DNA of 64,000 nt from the NCBI GenBank assembly GCA_963779485.1, contig CAVZYJ010000018.1:124001-188000 (forward strand), written 5' to 3'. Shown in pieces: positions 8,040 through 17,149 of this stretch. Every line of letters begins with the position of its first letter. Position 1 is the stretch's first letter. Source of the stretch: CAVVJA01 sp963779485. GTDB taxonomy: Bacteria > Actinomycetota > Actinomycetes > Mycobacteriales > Jatrophihabitantaceae. The notes beneath the pieces were generated by a model. That model ran no database searches and was not told the origin of the DNA. It saw only the letters and a program-made list of their open reading frames with translations. Position numbers and translations under genes: made by a program.

Positions 8040-8454
8040 GGTCGGCTGCGATACGCGATAGCGTGGGTCGGGTCGTAGGCGAAGTCGATGGAGCTGCTCG
8101 GGTCCTGTTCGGTCGCGACGGTCCCGGGCAGCCACGTCTGGACTGACCACGGCAGCGGGTAACCCGCGCCAGGCTCGCCGATCGCGATCGGCTCTGGTGT
8201 GGGAACCGCGTGCGGCCCAGCAGCCTGCGCGCCGCTGCAACCTCCGACTCGAGCCACCGTCGAGCAGATCTAACCTCGCCGGGCTGCAACGGAAACCGAG
8301 CGGCCACACCGGTGCCGATCCGGAAGATCGAATTGACAGTCCCCTGCGACCGGGCGGAGCGGACCGACCACCCTTGCTACTGCGGGAACTGCCGGCCTAC
8401 CAGCTCACGCACTGACTCGGTCGACATCGACAGCTGGCCGGCGTGTATCTGCAT
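8040..8454 (-). pseudogene. aminoglycoside-phosphotransferase family gene, N-terminal part with stop and frameshift
   Basis: From the ATG at 8454 the frame gives MQIHAGQLSMSTESVRELVG and RQFPQ, then a TAG at 8377-8379 where the family usually has Trp. The same frame continues TVNSIFRIGTGVAARFPLQP and RRWLESEVAAARRLLGRTRF, then shifts near 8205 to TPEPIAIGEPGAGYPLPWS and VQTWLPGTVATEQDP. These blocks are the typical N-lobe and hinge of APH/choline-kinase family proteins. Homology fades below about 8040, before the catalytic HGD loop, so the C-lobe is missing. It cannot encode an active kinase. Confidence 0.8.
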
Positions 8455-8904
8455 GCCCAAACTCTTAACGTCCTCGTCCGAACCAGCAAACCTGCTTCGC
8501 CTGGGCACGCCGACCTGTCACTCGCCGATCCCTAATCGACACCGAGCGGCGGGCGGTTCGGCTGCTGGTCAGCTCGTTGAGCTTCCGGCACCGGTGTCCG
8601 TCCATGGCCTTTGACCCGCGATGTTGGTAGCGATGACCGTCAGACCATCAGGATTCCAGAGCAGCACGGTGTCCGCGCTTGCAACGGCGAGCAGGGGCCG
8701 ACACGGCAGTGGGACTGGGTCCCGGGGTCCAGTTGGCGATGTGGTGGGACCGCCGAGCGCCTCTGCCCGGTACGCGGCGAGCGGCTCGCTGTGCGCGCTC
8801 GTCATCACGCTGAGGTAGCACTGGTCGACTCGGCCGACCAGTCGAGACAGTTTGCTTAGGCGCGCGCTAGGCTCCGCCCCAACTGACGCTGTGGAGGTCC
8901 GTTC
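8455..8904. other. intergenic stretch before a secreted peptidase
   Basis: A minus-strand frame from an ATG at 8805 to 8569 (about 78 residues, including AVASADTVLLWNPDGLTVIA) is open but lacks a ribosome site and any family match; I do not call it. The promoter of the plus-strand peptidase should lie here; GGAGG at 8894-8898 is its ribosome site. Confidence 0.35.
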
Positions 8905-10560
8905 ATGAGCCGCAGAGTTCTGTCCATCGCCATCGTCTCCGCGGCCGTCGTGGCCGGAATGACGGCCACCTCGGCGGGAGCCATCGCGGCACCTCGCTCG
9001 AGCGGGGGCGCCTCGACGACCTCCGCGGAGCGCTCGGCCGCCGCCGTGCCACCGCCCGCACCGATCACATGGTCGACCTGCGCCGATCCCGATCTCGCCG
9101 CAGCGGGTGCACAGTGCGGTTATCTGATCGTCCCGCTCGACTGGTCCCGGCCACGTGGCACGACGATCAAGATCGCCGTGTCGCGCGTGCTGCATACCGT
9201 GCCAGCCTCGCAATACCAGGGCGTCATGCTCGTGAACCCAGGTGGCCCGGGTGGCTCGGGCCTTAGTCTGGCGACCCTCGGCTCGTCCGTACCGAACGGT
9301 GTGGGCAACGACTACGACTGGATCGGCTTCGACCCGCGCGGCGTCGGATCATCCATCCCCAAACTCTCGTGCATCCCGACCTACTTTGCCGGGCCGCGTC
9401 CCGAGTACATCCCGTACACGCCGCGGCTCGCCAGCATTTGGCTCAACCGGTCGAAGTCGTACGCCCAGGCGTGCGCCAGGAGCGCCGGCGCCGAGCTGCT
9501 CCCGTTCATGCGTACCGAGGACGTCGCGAAGGACATGGACTACCTACGTGTCGCCCTAGGCAAGCAGCAGATCAACTACTACGGCTTCTCCTACGGAACG
9601 TATCTCGGAGAGGTGTATTCGACACTGTTCCCGTCGCGCGTTCGCCGGATGGTGTTTGACTCAACCGTTGATCCGCGCAGGTACTGGTACTTGAGCAACC
9701 TGGACCAGGACGTCGCCTTCAACCGCAACGTCGACATCTGGTTCGGTTGGGTCGCGAAGTACGACAGCGTCTATCACCTCGGCAAGACCGCCTTGGCGGT
9801 GAAGGCACGCTGGTACGCCGAGAAGTTCTCACTGGCCCGACACCCAGCGGGCGGCGTGGTCGGTGCTGACGAGTGGAACGACATATTCCTCTACGCCGGC
9901 TACTACCAAGAGACCTGGACGTACCTCGGCGGTGTGTTCGCGGATTGGGTTAATGACCACAACCTGCCGGAACTGATTGCTGCGTACCAAGCGTTCGTGG
10001 GTCCGACGGACGACAACGGGTTCGCCGTCTACCTGGGCGTGCAATGCACGGACGCGCCGTACCCCAAGAGCTGGCCCGTCTGGCAGCGCGACAACTGGCT
10101 GACGTTCTCCCGCGCGCCGTTCTACACCTGGGGAAACGCCTGGTTCAACGGTCCGTGCCTGTTCTGGCCAGCGCCGTTCCACTCCGCGGTGCGGATCGAC
10201 GGCAGCAAGGTCAAGAGCCTGTTGATGATCGACCAGACGCTGGACGCGGCCACGCCGTACCCGGGGAGTCTGTACGTCCGCAGCATCTACCCTGGCGCGT
10301 CGCTGATCGCTGAACCGGGAGGCACGACGCACGCCGACACGCTGTTCGGCAACGCGTGCGTTGACGACCAGATCGCGCAATACCTCGCTACCGGAGCGAA
10401 AGCGCCGCGCTTGCCCGGGTACCGGGCGGACACGTATTGCGCGCCGCTTCCGCAGCCAGTGCCAACGGCGTCTGCGGCGGCCGCCGCAAGTTCCGGAAGT
10501 GCAAAGGCGGCTGCTCAGAGGGTGGCTGCACGAGGAAGGGGCGCAGCGCTTCAGCATTGA
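8905..10560 (+). CDS. secreted S33-family tripeptidyl aminopeptidase-like hydrolase (first copy)
   Basis: The 551-residue protein begins with a signal peptide (MSRRVLSIAIVSAAVVAGMT with an alanine-rich cleavage region near residue 28). It then has the alpha/beta-hydrolase fold of the SlpD/SlpE and Tap-like S33 peptidases: oxyanion segment NPGGPGGSG, nucleophile motif GFSYGT, acid in LDAATPYPG, His in GTTHADTLFGNACVDD, and the C-terminal TAP-like domain. Such enzymes release N-terminal tripeptides or act as extracellular proteases. GGAGG lies eight bases before the ATG. A strong hairpin follows the stop. A second gene of the same family occurs at 25.7-27.2 kb on the other strand. Confidence 0.9.
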   Translation: MSRRVLSIAIVSAAVVAGMTATSAGAIAAPRSSGGASTTSAERSAAAVPPPAPITWSTCADPDLAAAGAQCGYLIVPLDWSRPRGTTIKIAVSRVLHTVPASQYQGVMLVNPGGPGGSGLSLATLGSSVPNGVGNDYDWIGFDPRGVGSSIPKLSCIPTYFAGPRPEYIPYTPRLASIWLNRSKSYAQACARSAGAELLPFMRTEDVAKDMDYLRVALGKQQINYYGFSYGTYLGEVYSTLFPSRVRRMVFDSTVDPRRYWYLSNLDQDVAFNRNVDIWFGWVAKYDSVYHLGKTALAVKARWYAEKFSLARHPAGGVVGADEWNDIFLYAGYYQETWTYLGGVFADWVNDHNLPELIAAYQAFVGPTDDNGFAVYLGVQCTDAPYPKSWPVWQRDNWLTFSRAPFYTWGNAWFNGPCLFWPAPFHSAVRIDGSKVKSLLMIDQTLDAATPYPGSLYVRSIYPGASLIAEPGGTTHADTLFGNACVDDQIAQYLATGAKAPRLPGYRADTYCAPLPQPVPTASAAAAASSGSAKAAAQRVAARGRGAALQH

Positions 10561-10609
10561 GGCAAGCCGGGCTTGCCCGTAGCCTGTCGAGCGTGTCGAC
10601 AGGCTACGG
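10561..10609 (+). terminator. tandem hairpins after the S33 peptidase gene
   Basis: Right after the stop, GGCAAGC-CGG-GCTTGCC (10561-10577) is followed by a 14-bp perfect stem CCGTAGCCTGTCGA / TCGACAGGCTACGG (10577-10590 and 10596-10609) with loop GCGTG. There is no U run, as is common in actinobacteria. Position and strength make it a likely terminator. Confidence 0.65.
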
Positions 10610-10955
10610 ATCCGGCGGCAGCGTGAGGATTCCGCGCCGTCGTCGGTGACGACGATCATGTGTTCCCACTGCGCGATCCAGGATCGGCTGGCCGAGTGCT
10701 CAAGCCAACGGGGTCGGCGTGGCTGAACCTGGGTGACGCGCTCTCCCGCCATCCGCGCTACGGCGCGCCGGCCAAAGAGCATGCTGTTGGCCCCTGAGCG
10801 ATTGGTCCTCGCCTTGGCGTCGCTGACGCCTCGCCGGCGAGATCTGCGAGGCGAGGCCGCAGGTCCGGTGCCGGACCATCGGGGCCGTCAACGCGTCAGG
10901 TGATCAAGCCGGTCACCGCTGGATAGCGTCGGCTCCGGAGGACTGTTCAGCGACA
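10610..10955. other. gap with a possible peptidase M24 tail fragment
   Basis: On the minus strand, about 10640-10715, one frame reads SRSWIAQWEHMIVVTDDGAE, which resembles the C-terminal strand of type I methionine aminopeptidase (AQWEHT-x-VTDDG). Nothing else of that enzyme is present, so it is at best a remnant. Confidence 0.35.
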
Positions 10956-10979
10956 GTGCGAAGGTGCTATGCACGCCCC

Positions 10980-11435
10980 ATGATGGCAGCTGCGAACAAG
11001 CAACTCATCCGACGCTTCATCACCGAGGTTTTCGATGAAGGTGGCCTCGACAGCTTGGATCGCTACCTCACACCCGATTTTATGAACCATGCGACTGGAG
11101 CGATCGGTATCCCGGCGTACCGACGGGTCGTGGAATGGACCCGACGGATGCAAGGCGACGACTGCCGCAACGTCATTGACGACCTGCTCGCTGACGATGA
11201 CCGAGTGTGCGCGTTCATTACGATCCACGGGCGGCTGAGCAACGAAGTCGAGGTGCTCGGCGTCAGGCTCAACCCGGACTACCGTGTCTTTTCTGCCCGA
11301 CATGCACACACCTTCCGGCTGGCCGGGGGCAAGATCGCTGAACACTGGGCCATCCGTGACGACCTGACCATGCTTCGCCAACTCGGATTCGTTATCTCCC
11401 CACCTCCGGAATCGGTTTCGGGCAAATCGTCATGA
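10980..11435 (+). CDS. SnoaL-like / ester cyclase family protein
   Basis: The roughly 151-residue product starts MMAAANKQLIRRFITEVFDE and contains LTPDFMNHATGAIGIPAYRR, FITIHGRLSNEVEVLG and HTFRLAGGKIAEHWAIRDDL, the usual blocks of the SnoaL/NTF2-like fold with the conserved His and Trp lining the cavity. Members act as cyclases, hydrolases or isomerases on small molecules; the substrate is unknown. An in-frame GTG at 10956 with GGAGGA about 15 bases upstream is an alternative start. Downstream is an IS3 remnant. Confidence 0.75.
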   Translation: MMAAANKQLIRRFITEVFDEGGLDSLDRYLTPDFMNHATGAIGIPAYRRVVEWTRRMQGDDCRNVIDDLLADDDRVCAFITIHGRLSNEVEVLGVRLNPDYRVFSARHAHTFRLAGGKIAEHWAIRDDLTMLRQLGFVISPPPESVSGKSS

Positions 11436-11541
11436 CCAGCTGCGGCCCGATCACGATGAGCAGCGGGGGCGCTGCAGTCGGCGCGCCGGCCGAGCTGACC
11501 AACAGCCGTGTGGCGATCTCTCAACGGAGACCGCTTCCGGG

Positions 11542-11640
11542 GTGTGCTGGGACAACGCCATCGCGGACTACCTCGAGGTCTTCTACAACCGGCGAAGGCT
11601 GCATTCCACCTTCGGCTACCGCACCCCTTCGAAGCACTCA
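11542..11640 (+). mobile_element. IS3-family transposase (OrfB) C-terminal remnant
   Basis: One frame reads CWDNAIADYLEVFYNRRRLH followed by STFGYRTPSK. In intact IS3 OrfB, CWDNA and the EVFYN motif are separated by about 40 residues containing the catalytic Glu. Here they are joined after three residues, so an internal deletion has removed the active site. No terminal inverted repeats were found. It is a dead fragment. Confidence 0.75.
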
Positions 11641-11932
11641 CCGAGCACCGCACCGGAGCAACCGCTGCATGATCAACTCGAGGAACCGTCCAAGATCCTT
11701 GATACAGCCCAGCCCTCCGTCGTATTTCTTCTATTGCCAATCACGGTCCTTTCGCTCTATATCTGGGCCTCGTAACGCTCGTCTCGCCCAGCCGGCAGCT
11801 GACCTTCGACGACCTTGCGCAGCTGATGGTCGGAGGCGTGCCGGCAGTGGTGGCCCGTGACGTCGGCGATCGCTCGCGGCTTCCGACCTTCGACCTCGGC
11901 TGTGCCGGGATTCATCGTGCGCACTCGCACGG

Positions 11933-12964
11933 CTACGGCGTGCCGTTGACCACCAGGTCCTTGAGCGACTTGGCACGGTCATCGAAAAAGGGAGAGTTCA
12001 TCTCCTGCGGGCGGCTGTTCAGTCGGTAGCTGTTGACGCCGTTCGACCAGTTGCCGCTGAACATGCCCCGGATCCAAGGCCCACCGCTGCAGCCGCCGGT
12101 CATGTCGTTGCCGGACGCCACCGGCGGCGTTGCCCCGGGAACGCTCCCGTCGTAGGCGTAGGACGCGGCGACGCAGTTGAGGCGGCCGCCTGTGAAAGGC
12201 GGCGCTGCTGGGTAACCGAGTTCGAACCAATGCTGCTCGCGGGGCCAATTCCAGGAGAAGCCGAGCCAACCGACGACCTCGCTGATCTTGCGCACGTTCA
12301 GCGGGTGTAGCACTGCACCACCGATGTCCTCCCAGAGGCCGCCCGGGTTGCCGTTGCTGTACCAGTTGGTCCGGGTGGCCAGCCACGACGCGGGCCAGCT
12401 GCCGAGCGGCCGGACACCATCCCGGTAGGCGGGTACGAAGACGAGGTTGGTCGACCATCCGCTGGGCTGGCCGTCGCCGGCGTGCACGACGTGGCCTGCG
12501 GTCAGGATGGCGTAGTTGCCGATCGACGCCGCGGACGCCACGTAATTCGTGCCGTTCTGCGTGAAGAAGACCTTGCCTATCGTCACCAATGGGTAGTCGG
12601 TGTACGAGAAGGGAACTTCAAAGCGAGTGAACGGCGCCGGGTAGCCGTAGCCGCTGGCGAGCGTCACGGACCCGTCGCCGAGCGTCGCCGCTGGGCTGCC
12701 TAGCGGAGTGCCACCAGCGTCGCTACCGCCGCCGTCCGACGGCCCCACACTGCCGAGTTGTTCGAGCGCCGACTCGGCGTGCCGGCGAAGGTCGTCTTCG
12801 CTGACCTCTGGCAGAGGGTATGGCTGGGCGTCAAGCATCGCCTCCACGGTCCACTCAGCTGCTGTGGCGGCGGTGGTGATTGGCGAGCGGATGTTGCCGG
12901 AGTCTGCGGGCGTGGCGTCAGGCGTAGGGCTGCCGCTGTCGCCGGAGTCGCTGTCGTTGGCCAT
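11933..12964 (-). CDS. trypsin-like (chymotrypsin-fold, V8/glutamyl-endopeptidase-like) serine protease
   Basis: The 343-residue protein has the serine-protease triad: His in AILTAGHVVHAGD, probable Asp in LWEDIGGAVLHP, and Ser in MTGGCSGGPWIRG. The N-terminal 100 residues are acidic, Ser/Gly/Pro-rich and low in complexity (MANDSDSGDSGSPTPDATPA), like a propeptide, yet there is no obvious signal peptide. The ATG at 12964 has AGGAG eight bases upstream; a 15-residue in-frame extension is less likely. It is divergent from the small gene at 13107. Without a visible secretion signal, export and activation are uncertain. Confidence 0.8.
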   Translation of the reverse strand: MANDSDSGDSGSPTPDATPADSGNIRSPITTAATAAEWTVEAMLDAQPYPLPEVSEDDLRRHAESALEQLGSVGPSDGGGSDAGGTPLGSPAATLGDGSVTLASGYGYPAPFTRFEVPFSYTDYPLVTIGKVFFTQNGTNYVASAASIGNYAILTAGHVVHAGDGQPSGWSTNLVFVPAYRDGVRPLGSWPASWLATRTNWYSNGNPGGLWEDIGGAVLHPLNVRKISEVVGWLGFSWNWPREQHWFELGYPAAPPFTGGRLNCVAASYAYDGSVPGATPPVASGNDMTGGCSGGPWIRGMFSGNWSNGVNSYRLNSRPQEMNSPFFDDRAKSLKDLVVNGTP

Positions 12965-13106
12965 GGGAATCACTCCTGTTGATCGGACGTTGTGGGCCCA
13001 CGCCCACATGTAAAGGAGTGACGCGGGTCCGATCCAGATACATCAGTCCAACCCCGCGGGCTAGGCGCGATACACTCCCCTCATAGATCCGATCAGGAGT
13101 TCTGCC

Positions 13107-13481
13107 GTGTCGGACAACGAGCAACAAAACATCACCTCACCCCGCTCTGGAGGACCAAACTACGTCTCCGGGCGGAGCGGCGGGGCAATTGCAGTTGCTG
13201 ACCGTCCGGACATCCTCCACCAAGTCCGCGCTTCCGGCGTTGGGCTAAGGACGGATCCGGCACGGCCAGATGTGATCATTGCCGAATTCTGGAGCGGCGA
13301 CCATCGCAGCCACGGCGCGAGCGCGCACGTCACCGAGACGAACTCGGAAGTGAACGTCGAGGTCTTCGTTGGCGTGCTCCCGGAGGCTGAAGGTCGACCC
13401 GCTTCGGCCATCGCCGAACTCCAGCGGCTTAGCATCCACCTCTCTACGCCGCTCGCCGGTCGCCGACTTACGTCGAGATGA
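13107..13481 (+). CDS. hypothetical protein, 124 aa
   Basis: The GTG at 13107 has AGGAG eight bases upstream. The protein (MSDNEQQNITSPRSGGPNYV at the start, VIIAEFWSGDHRSHGASAHV in the middle) looks soluble, with no membrane helix and no family I recognise. It is transcribed divergently from the serine protease with 142 bp between the starts, so the two may share regulation and it could be a partner or inhibitor; this is only a suggestion from position. Confidence 0.6.
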   Translation: MSDNEQQNITSPRSGGPNYVSGRSGGAIAVADRPDILHQVRASGVGLRTDPARPDVIIAEFWSGDHRSHGASAHVTETNSEVNVEVFVGVLPEAEGRPASAIAELQRLSIHLSTPLAGRRLTSR

Positions 13482-14251
13482 GTTCGATGCTCATAGGCCG
13501 ACGGTAGGCAGGCGCATGGGCGAATCACTCATCCGGCCAGTCGTCGGAGCTTGGTAGCGAACGGGGCGATGGCACCGGCAAGCTGATGATCGAGCCTGTT
13601 GCGTAAACGCCGAACGCCTGCCTCGAGTGAAGAAGTTGGCCGTTGCGACTGGACAGTTCTGGTCGCCCGCGCGGTGTTAGAGCGGCTGTCGCGAGATGAG
13701 GGCTTACGGCCATTGAGAACCACGCGACGGTGCGGCCGGTGTCGATGGCGAGCTGCCCGATGGCTCGCAGAAGGCGACTTGTCTGTGCCGGCTGCCGCAG
13801 ACGCACAGGTTCTCGCGTCGGCTGCCGTTCCAGCGACTCAAACATGTTCCATCATACGATCTGCTCCGCTTCGCGCTCGAGCGAGAGCGGAGGGCCGTAC
13901 TCGTCGCGCCGCGCGACATCGCCGCCCGCCTGGTCCGCGTACGTCCGGAGCTGCACGAGACCTCGGCCGTCATCGAGGAACGCCGCAACGTGCCGGGGAC
14001 GTTCGACGTCCGCGACCGGACCGCCGGATCGCGGCGGCCTGGGTCGCCGTGCGTGGTCGGGACAGAGTAATCGTCGGGCAGCAGCGCTCGGCTGCTGAGT
14101 TCGCACCCATCGCCGGCCCGGACGGCGTCGCCGTCGCCTGGCCTCAGCCACGTGGCAGCGACCGGCTGACGGTGCCGCCAATGGTCACCGCGCGGCCCAG
14201 GGCAGTGGTCGGGTTAGGTAATCGCGACGCCCAGCACTCCGCCCGAAGCGC
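13482..14251. other. gap, possibly an eroded gene
   Basis: A plus-strand frame around 13840-14070 reads LERERRAVLVAPRDIAARLV and ELHETSAVIEERRNVPGTFD, which has protein-like composition and ends at a TAG near 14070. It has no start signal and no family I can name. The rest shows nothing. Confidence 0.3.
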
Positions 14252-14829
14252 TCAGGCTGCGGGCACGTCGCGGCCGAGGAACGCGACGAGCCTGACGATC
14301 GCCGGGGCGGCGTCGGCGACGTGCCGGGCCGGGCCGAAACAGCCGCCGCCGGGACGTACTGCTCGCCCATCCGCGACGGCGAAGGCCAGCGACTCCTCGG
14401 CAGCATCCTCCGGCAGATCCGCCGGTCGCCCGAGAGCCTGGGCGAGGTCCCAGCCGTGGGCCAGCAGGTCGTACATGCGGATCTTCAGCCGCTCCGCGCC
14501 GGTGGCGGCACCGAGCGGGCCCTGGTAGGAGCGATCGAGAACGCCTGGCTGCCCAAACGCGTCCAGCAACACGCCAGCCGATTCCCGATAGGCGCGGGCA
14601 AGCTGGTCGCTCGGCATCCCGTCACCCCGCTGCGGCAGCGGTTGCTCAGCGAGCACCGCGGCGAACACGAGATTCTTGCCGACCAGATGCTCGACGAGAC
14701 GGTGCACGGTCCAGTCCATGCACTGAGTCGGCGCGGACCACTCGCCGGGCTGGATCGCATCGATCAGCTCGCCCACCGCGGAAACGAACGAGCGAGTCGG
14801 TCGAGCTGGATTTCGTTGTCTACGGCCAC
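14252..14829 (-). pseudogene. TIGR03086 / maleylpyruvate-isomerase-like (DinB fold) protein, N-terminal frameshift
   Basis: The main frame gives FVSAVGELIDAIQPGEWSAP, TQCMDWTVHRLVEHLVGKNL and LLAHGWDLAQALGRPADLPE, typical of the TIGR03086 branch of the DinB-like mycothiol-dependent group, with metal-ligand His residues in HRLVEHLVG and LLAHGWDLA. The expected start VAVDNEIQLDRLARSF lies in another frame from a GTG at 14829 with GAGAGGTGG upstream. The frames meet at a TCGTTCGTTT run near 14797, where a four-base loss would explain the break. Either the gene is disabled at its start or the consensus has an error. Confidence 0.7.
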
Positions 14830-15295
14830 GAGGCCACCTCTCACAGGTGGCGCCACCGGGCAAGCTGCCCTCAGATCAGCAAACTCCAGGAGGCGCGGAA
14901 ACGGTCATCGACACGGAACGTCGCACCTCCTTCCAACTCCAACGGTCGACCATGAGTCTGCCACATCAGCCGTGCGGTCGGCTCGAGAGTAATTCAGCTT
15001 CGATGGGTCATCGCGTTGTGGGGGGAAAGTACGGTCCACCCTGGCGTAAAGGCGCGCCGAGCCGTCGTTCTGCTCGATGATCTTAAGCCGCGAACTCCGC
15101 GCAGATCGATCATTTTCGCGTGCACCTGGCCTTGACGCCTGGCGTGTGGATCATCCGTGGGTGCCACGATCGGCTGAACGGGAACAGCCGAGTTGGCAGT
15201 GCGCTGTATGCGGTCTGGGCGCAGTGGTGCGTGGCCGTCGTTTGCGTCGACGCAGCGGCGATCGTCGGGCGGTCGGGATTCGGAAGGCCTAGGTT
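14830..15295. other. gap without supported gene
   Basis: No recognisable protein. An open plus-strand frame ending in a GTGA overlap with the next gene (stop at 15297-15299) includes GCHDRLNGNSRVGSALYAVW but lacks a credible start. Confidence 0.3.
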
Positions 15296-15922
15296 GTGAT
15301 CGTGGCGCGGTATTTCGACGTGCATCCCCGCGACCCGCAGCCGCGTTTGGTGGCCCAGGTCGTCGCCATGCTGAGCGATGACGCGTTGATCGCATATCCC
15401 ACCGATTCCTGCTACGCGCTGGGGTTCGAGCTAGACAGCCGCACCGGCGCCGATCGGATCCGCCGGATCCGCCACCTCGACGATCGCCACCACTTCACGC
15501 TGGTGTCCTCAGATTTCGCGCAACTCGGTGAGTTCGTCCAAGTAAGCAACGCCGAGTTCCGCACCATCAAGGCGGCTACTCCTGGGGCATACACGTTCAT
15601 CCTCCCCGCGACCCGCGAGGTGCCCAAGCGCCTCGCTCATCCGCGCAAGCGCACCGTTGGCGTGCGTATCCCCGATCACCCAGTCGTGCGCGCCCTGCTC
15701 CGCGAGCTGGGCAAGCCGCTGGTGTCCAGCACTCTTCTGCTACCCGGCGAGGACGAGCCGATGAATGACGGGTGGACCATCAAGGACCGCTTCGACCACG
15801 AGATCGACGCGGTCATCGACTCCGGCGCGTGCGGGACCGTGCCGACCACCGTCGTCGACCTCACCCAGGGATACCCCGAGGTCGTCCGCGTCGGCGCCGG
15901 CGATCCTTCCCCGTTCGTCTGA
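15296..15922 (+). CDS. Sua5/YciO/YrdC family, L-threonylcarbamoyladenylate synthase-like
   Basis: The 208-residue single-domain protein has the YrdC fold signature: LIAYPTDSCYALGFEL (the PTDT-YGL-like motif), HHFTLVSSDF, PGAYTFILPATREVPKRL, KRTVGVRIPDHP and LVSSTLLLPGEDEP. YrdC proteins make threonylcarbamoyl-AMP for tRNA t6A37. The sequence is closer to the YciO branch, whose activity is weaker or different, so it may be a second paralogue rather than the housekeeping enzyme. The GTG start has AAGG upstream. Single gene, cytoplasmic. Confidence 0.85.
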   Translation: MIVARYFDVHPRDPQPRLVAQVVAMLSDDALIAYPTDSCYALGFELDSRTGADRIRRIRHLDDRHHFTLVSSDFAQLGEFVQVSNAEFRTIKAATPGAYTFILPATREVPKRLAHPRKRTVGVRIPDHPVVRALLRELGKPLVSSTLLLPGEDEPMNDGWTIKDRFDHEIDAVIDSGACGTVPTTVVDLTQGYPEVVRVGAGDPSPFV

Positions 15923-16119
15923 CGCGTCGACGACACGAGCTCCAGGTAGTCGATGCCGTCGTAGCCGACCACACCGAGCCGCAGATCCGGCCACCGGTGG
16001 TTGGACTCATGTCGAGCGGGCATATGGCCTGGTCGGCGACTTGTGACGCGGTCCGGGGCGCGCGAGGTGGGCCGGGTGAAGGAGACTGGCGGTTCACCGA
16101 TGGAGGAGCCTGACCGCGT

Positions 16120-16968
16120 ATGAGCGATGACAGAACCCGACTCGCCGTCCTGATCGATGCCGACAACACCTCCCCGAAGCTGATCAAGGAGATGTTCGAG
16201 GAGCTAGCCAGCTACGGGACCATCACCGTTAAGCGCGCCTACGGGGACTGGACGAGCCCGCATCTGAACGGATGGCGTTCCATTCTCCTGGGCAACGCCA
16301 TCTCCCCGCAGCAGCAGTTCGCCTACACCTACGGCAAGAACGCCACCGACTCGGCGCTGATCATCGACGCCATGGACCTGCTGTACTCAGGCAATGTCGA
16401 AGGATTCGCCATCGTCTCCAGCGATAGCGACTTCACACCGCTGGCCACCCGACTGCGTGAGTCGGGAAGGCGGGTGATCGGCGTCGGGAGACGCACGACG
16501 CCGAAGCCCTTCATCGAGGCCTGCGAGAGGTTCGTGTTCCTCGAGGTACTTGGCGGCGACAGCGAGGCAACCGAGCAGGCAACCGAATCGGCGAAGGACG
16601 ACCAACCACGGCCGGTCCAGAGCGTGCTGACCAAGGCGCTGACCAAGGTCGATACCGACGATGAGGACTGGGCCTCGCTCAGCGCACTGGGAAACCACCT
16701 CAATCGCACCGATCCGTCCTTCGACGCACGCAGTTATGGGTTCGGCAAGCTCAGTGACCTGGTCAAGGCACAGCCATTCATCGAGTCGAAGACAGTCACC
16801 GCGCCCGGGGGTCGCGGGCAGCTGTGGGTGCGTCTCAAGGGGCGTCGACCCGTCGAGGACGGGTCGACCAGTAAGACCGCGGTCAGAAGCGCCAAGAAGG
16901 TGGCGAAGACATCGGCCAAGAAGACGGCCCGGAAGGCTGCGCCAAAGAACGCAGCAGGCAGCGCGTAG
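16120..16968 (+). CDS. NYN-domain RNase with LOTUS/OST-HTH domain and basic tail
   Basis: The 282-residue protein has an N-terminal NYN (PIN-like) nuclease domain with acidic residues in LAVLIDADNTSP, TDSALIIDAMDLLY and FAIVSSDSDFTPLA, which form the metal-binding site of the family. A LOTUS (OST-HTH) RNA-binding domain occupies about residues 165-242 (VDTDDEDWASLSALGNHL). The tail is a Lys/Ala-rich repeat (KKVAKTSAKKTARKAAPK) that should bind nucleic acid. NYN-LOTUS proteins are predicted RNA-processing or decay factors. GGAGG lies 13 bases before the ATG. Confidence 0.85.
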   Translation: MSDDRTRLAVLIDADNTSPKLIKEMFEELASYGTITVKRAYGDWTSPHLNGWRSILLGNAISPQQQFAYTYGKNATDSALIIDAMDLLYSGNVEGFAIVSSDSDFTPLATRLRESGRRVIGVGRRTTPKPFIEACERFVFLEVLGGDSEATEQATESAKDDQPRPVQSVLTKALTKVDTDDEDWASLSALGNHLNRTDPSFDARSYGFGKLSDLVKAQPFIESKTVTAPGGRGQLWVRLKGRRPVEDGSTSKTAVRSAKKVAKTSAKKTARKAAPKNAAGSA

Positions 16969-17149
16969 CCCCCGAGCCTCGGTCCGCCTGCTCATCCCGC
17001 GCAGCGGCTCTACAAGACCTGCCCCGGACAGCGTGCGCTGTCACCGCGCGCGAGCCGTCGATCTGCGCGGCCCGGTTTCGGGTGGGCGCAACGCACAGAT
17101 GACTCTGTCAGTGACGCCCGGAGATGCTGATCATTGAGCACATGTCAGG

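Noticed and set aside
8569..8805. Small minus-strand gene divergent from the S33 peptidase
   Set aside because: No ribosome site and no family match; left as gap text only.
11542..11775. A complete IS3 element
   Set aside because: Only the C-terminal motif scraps are present with an internal deletion, and no terminal inverted repeats or OrfA were found.
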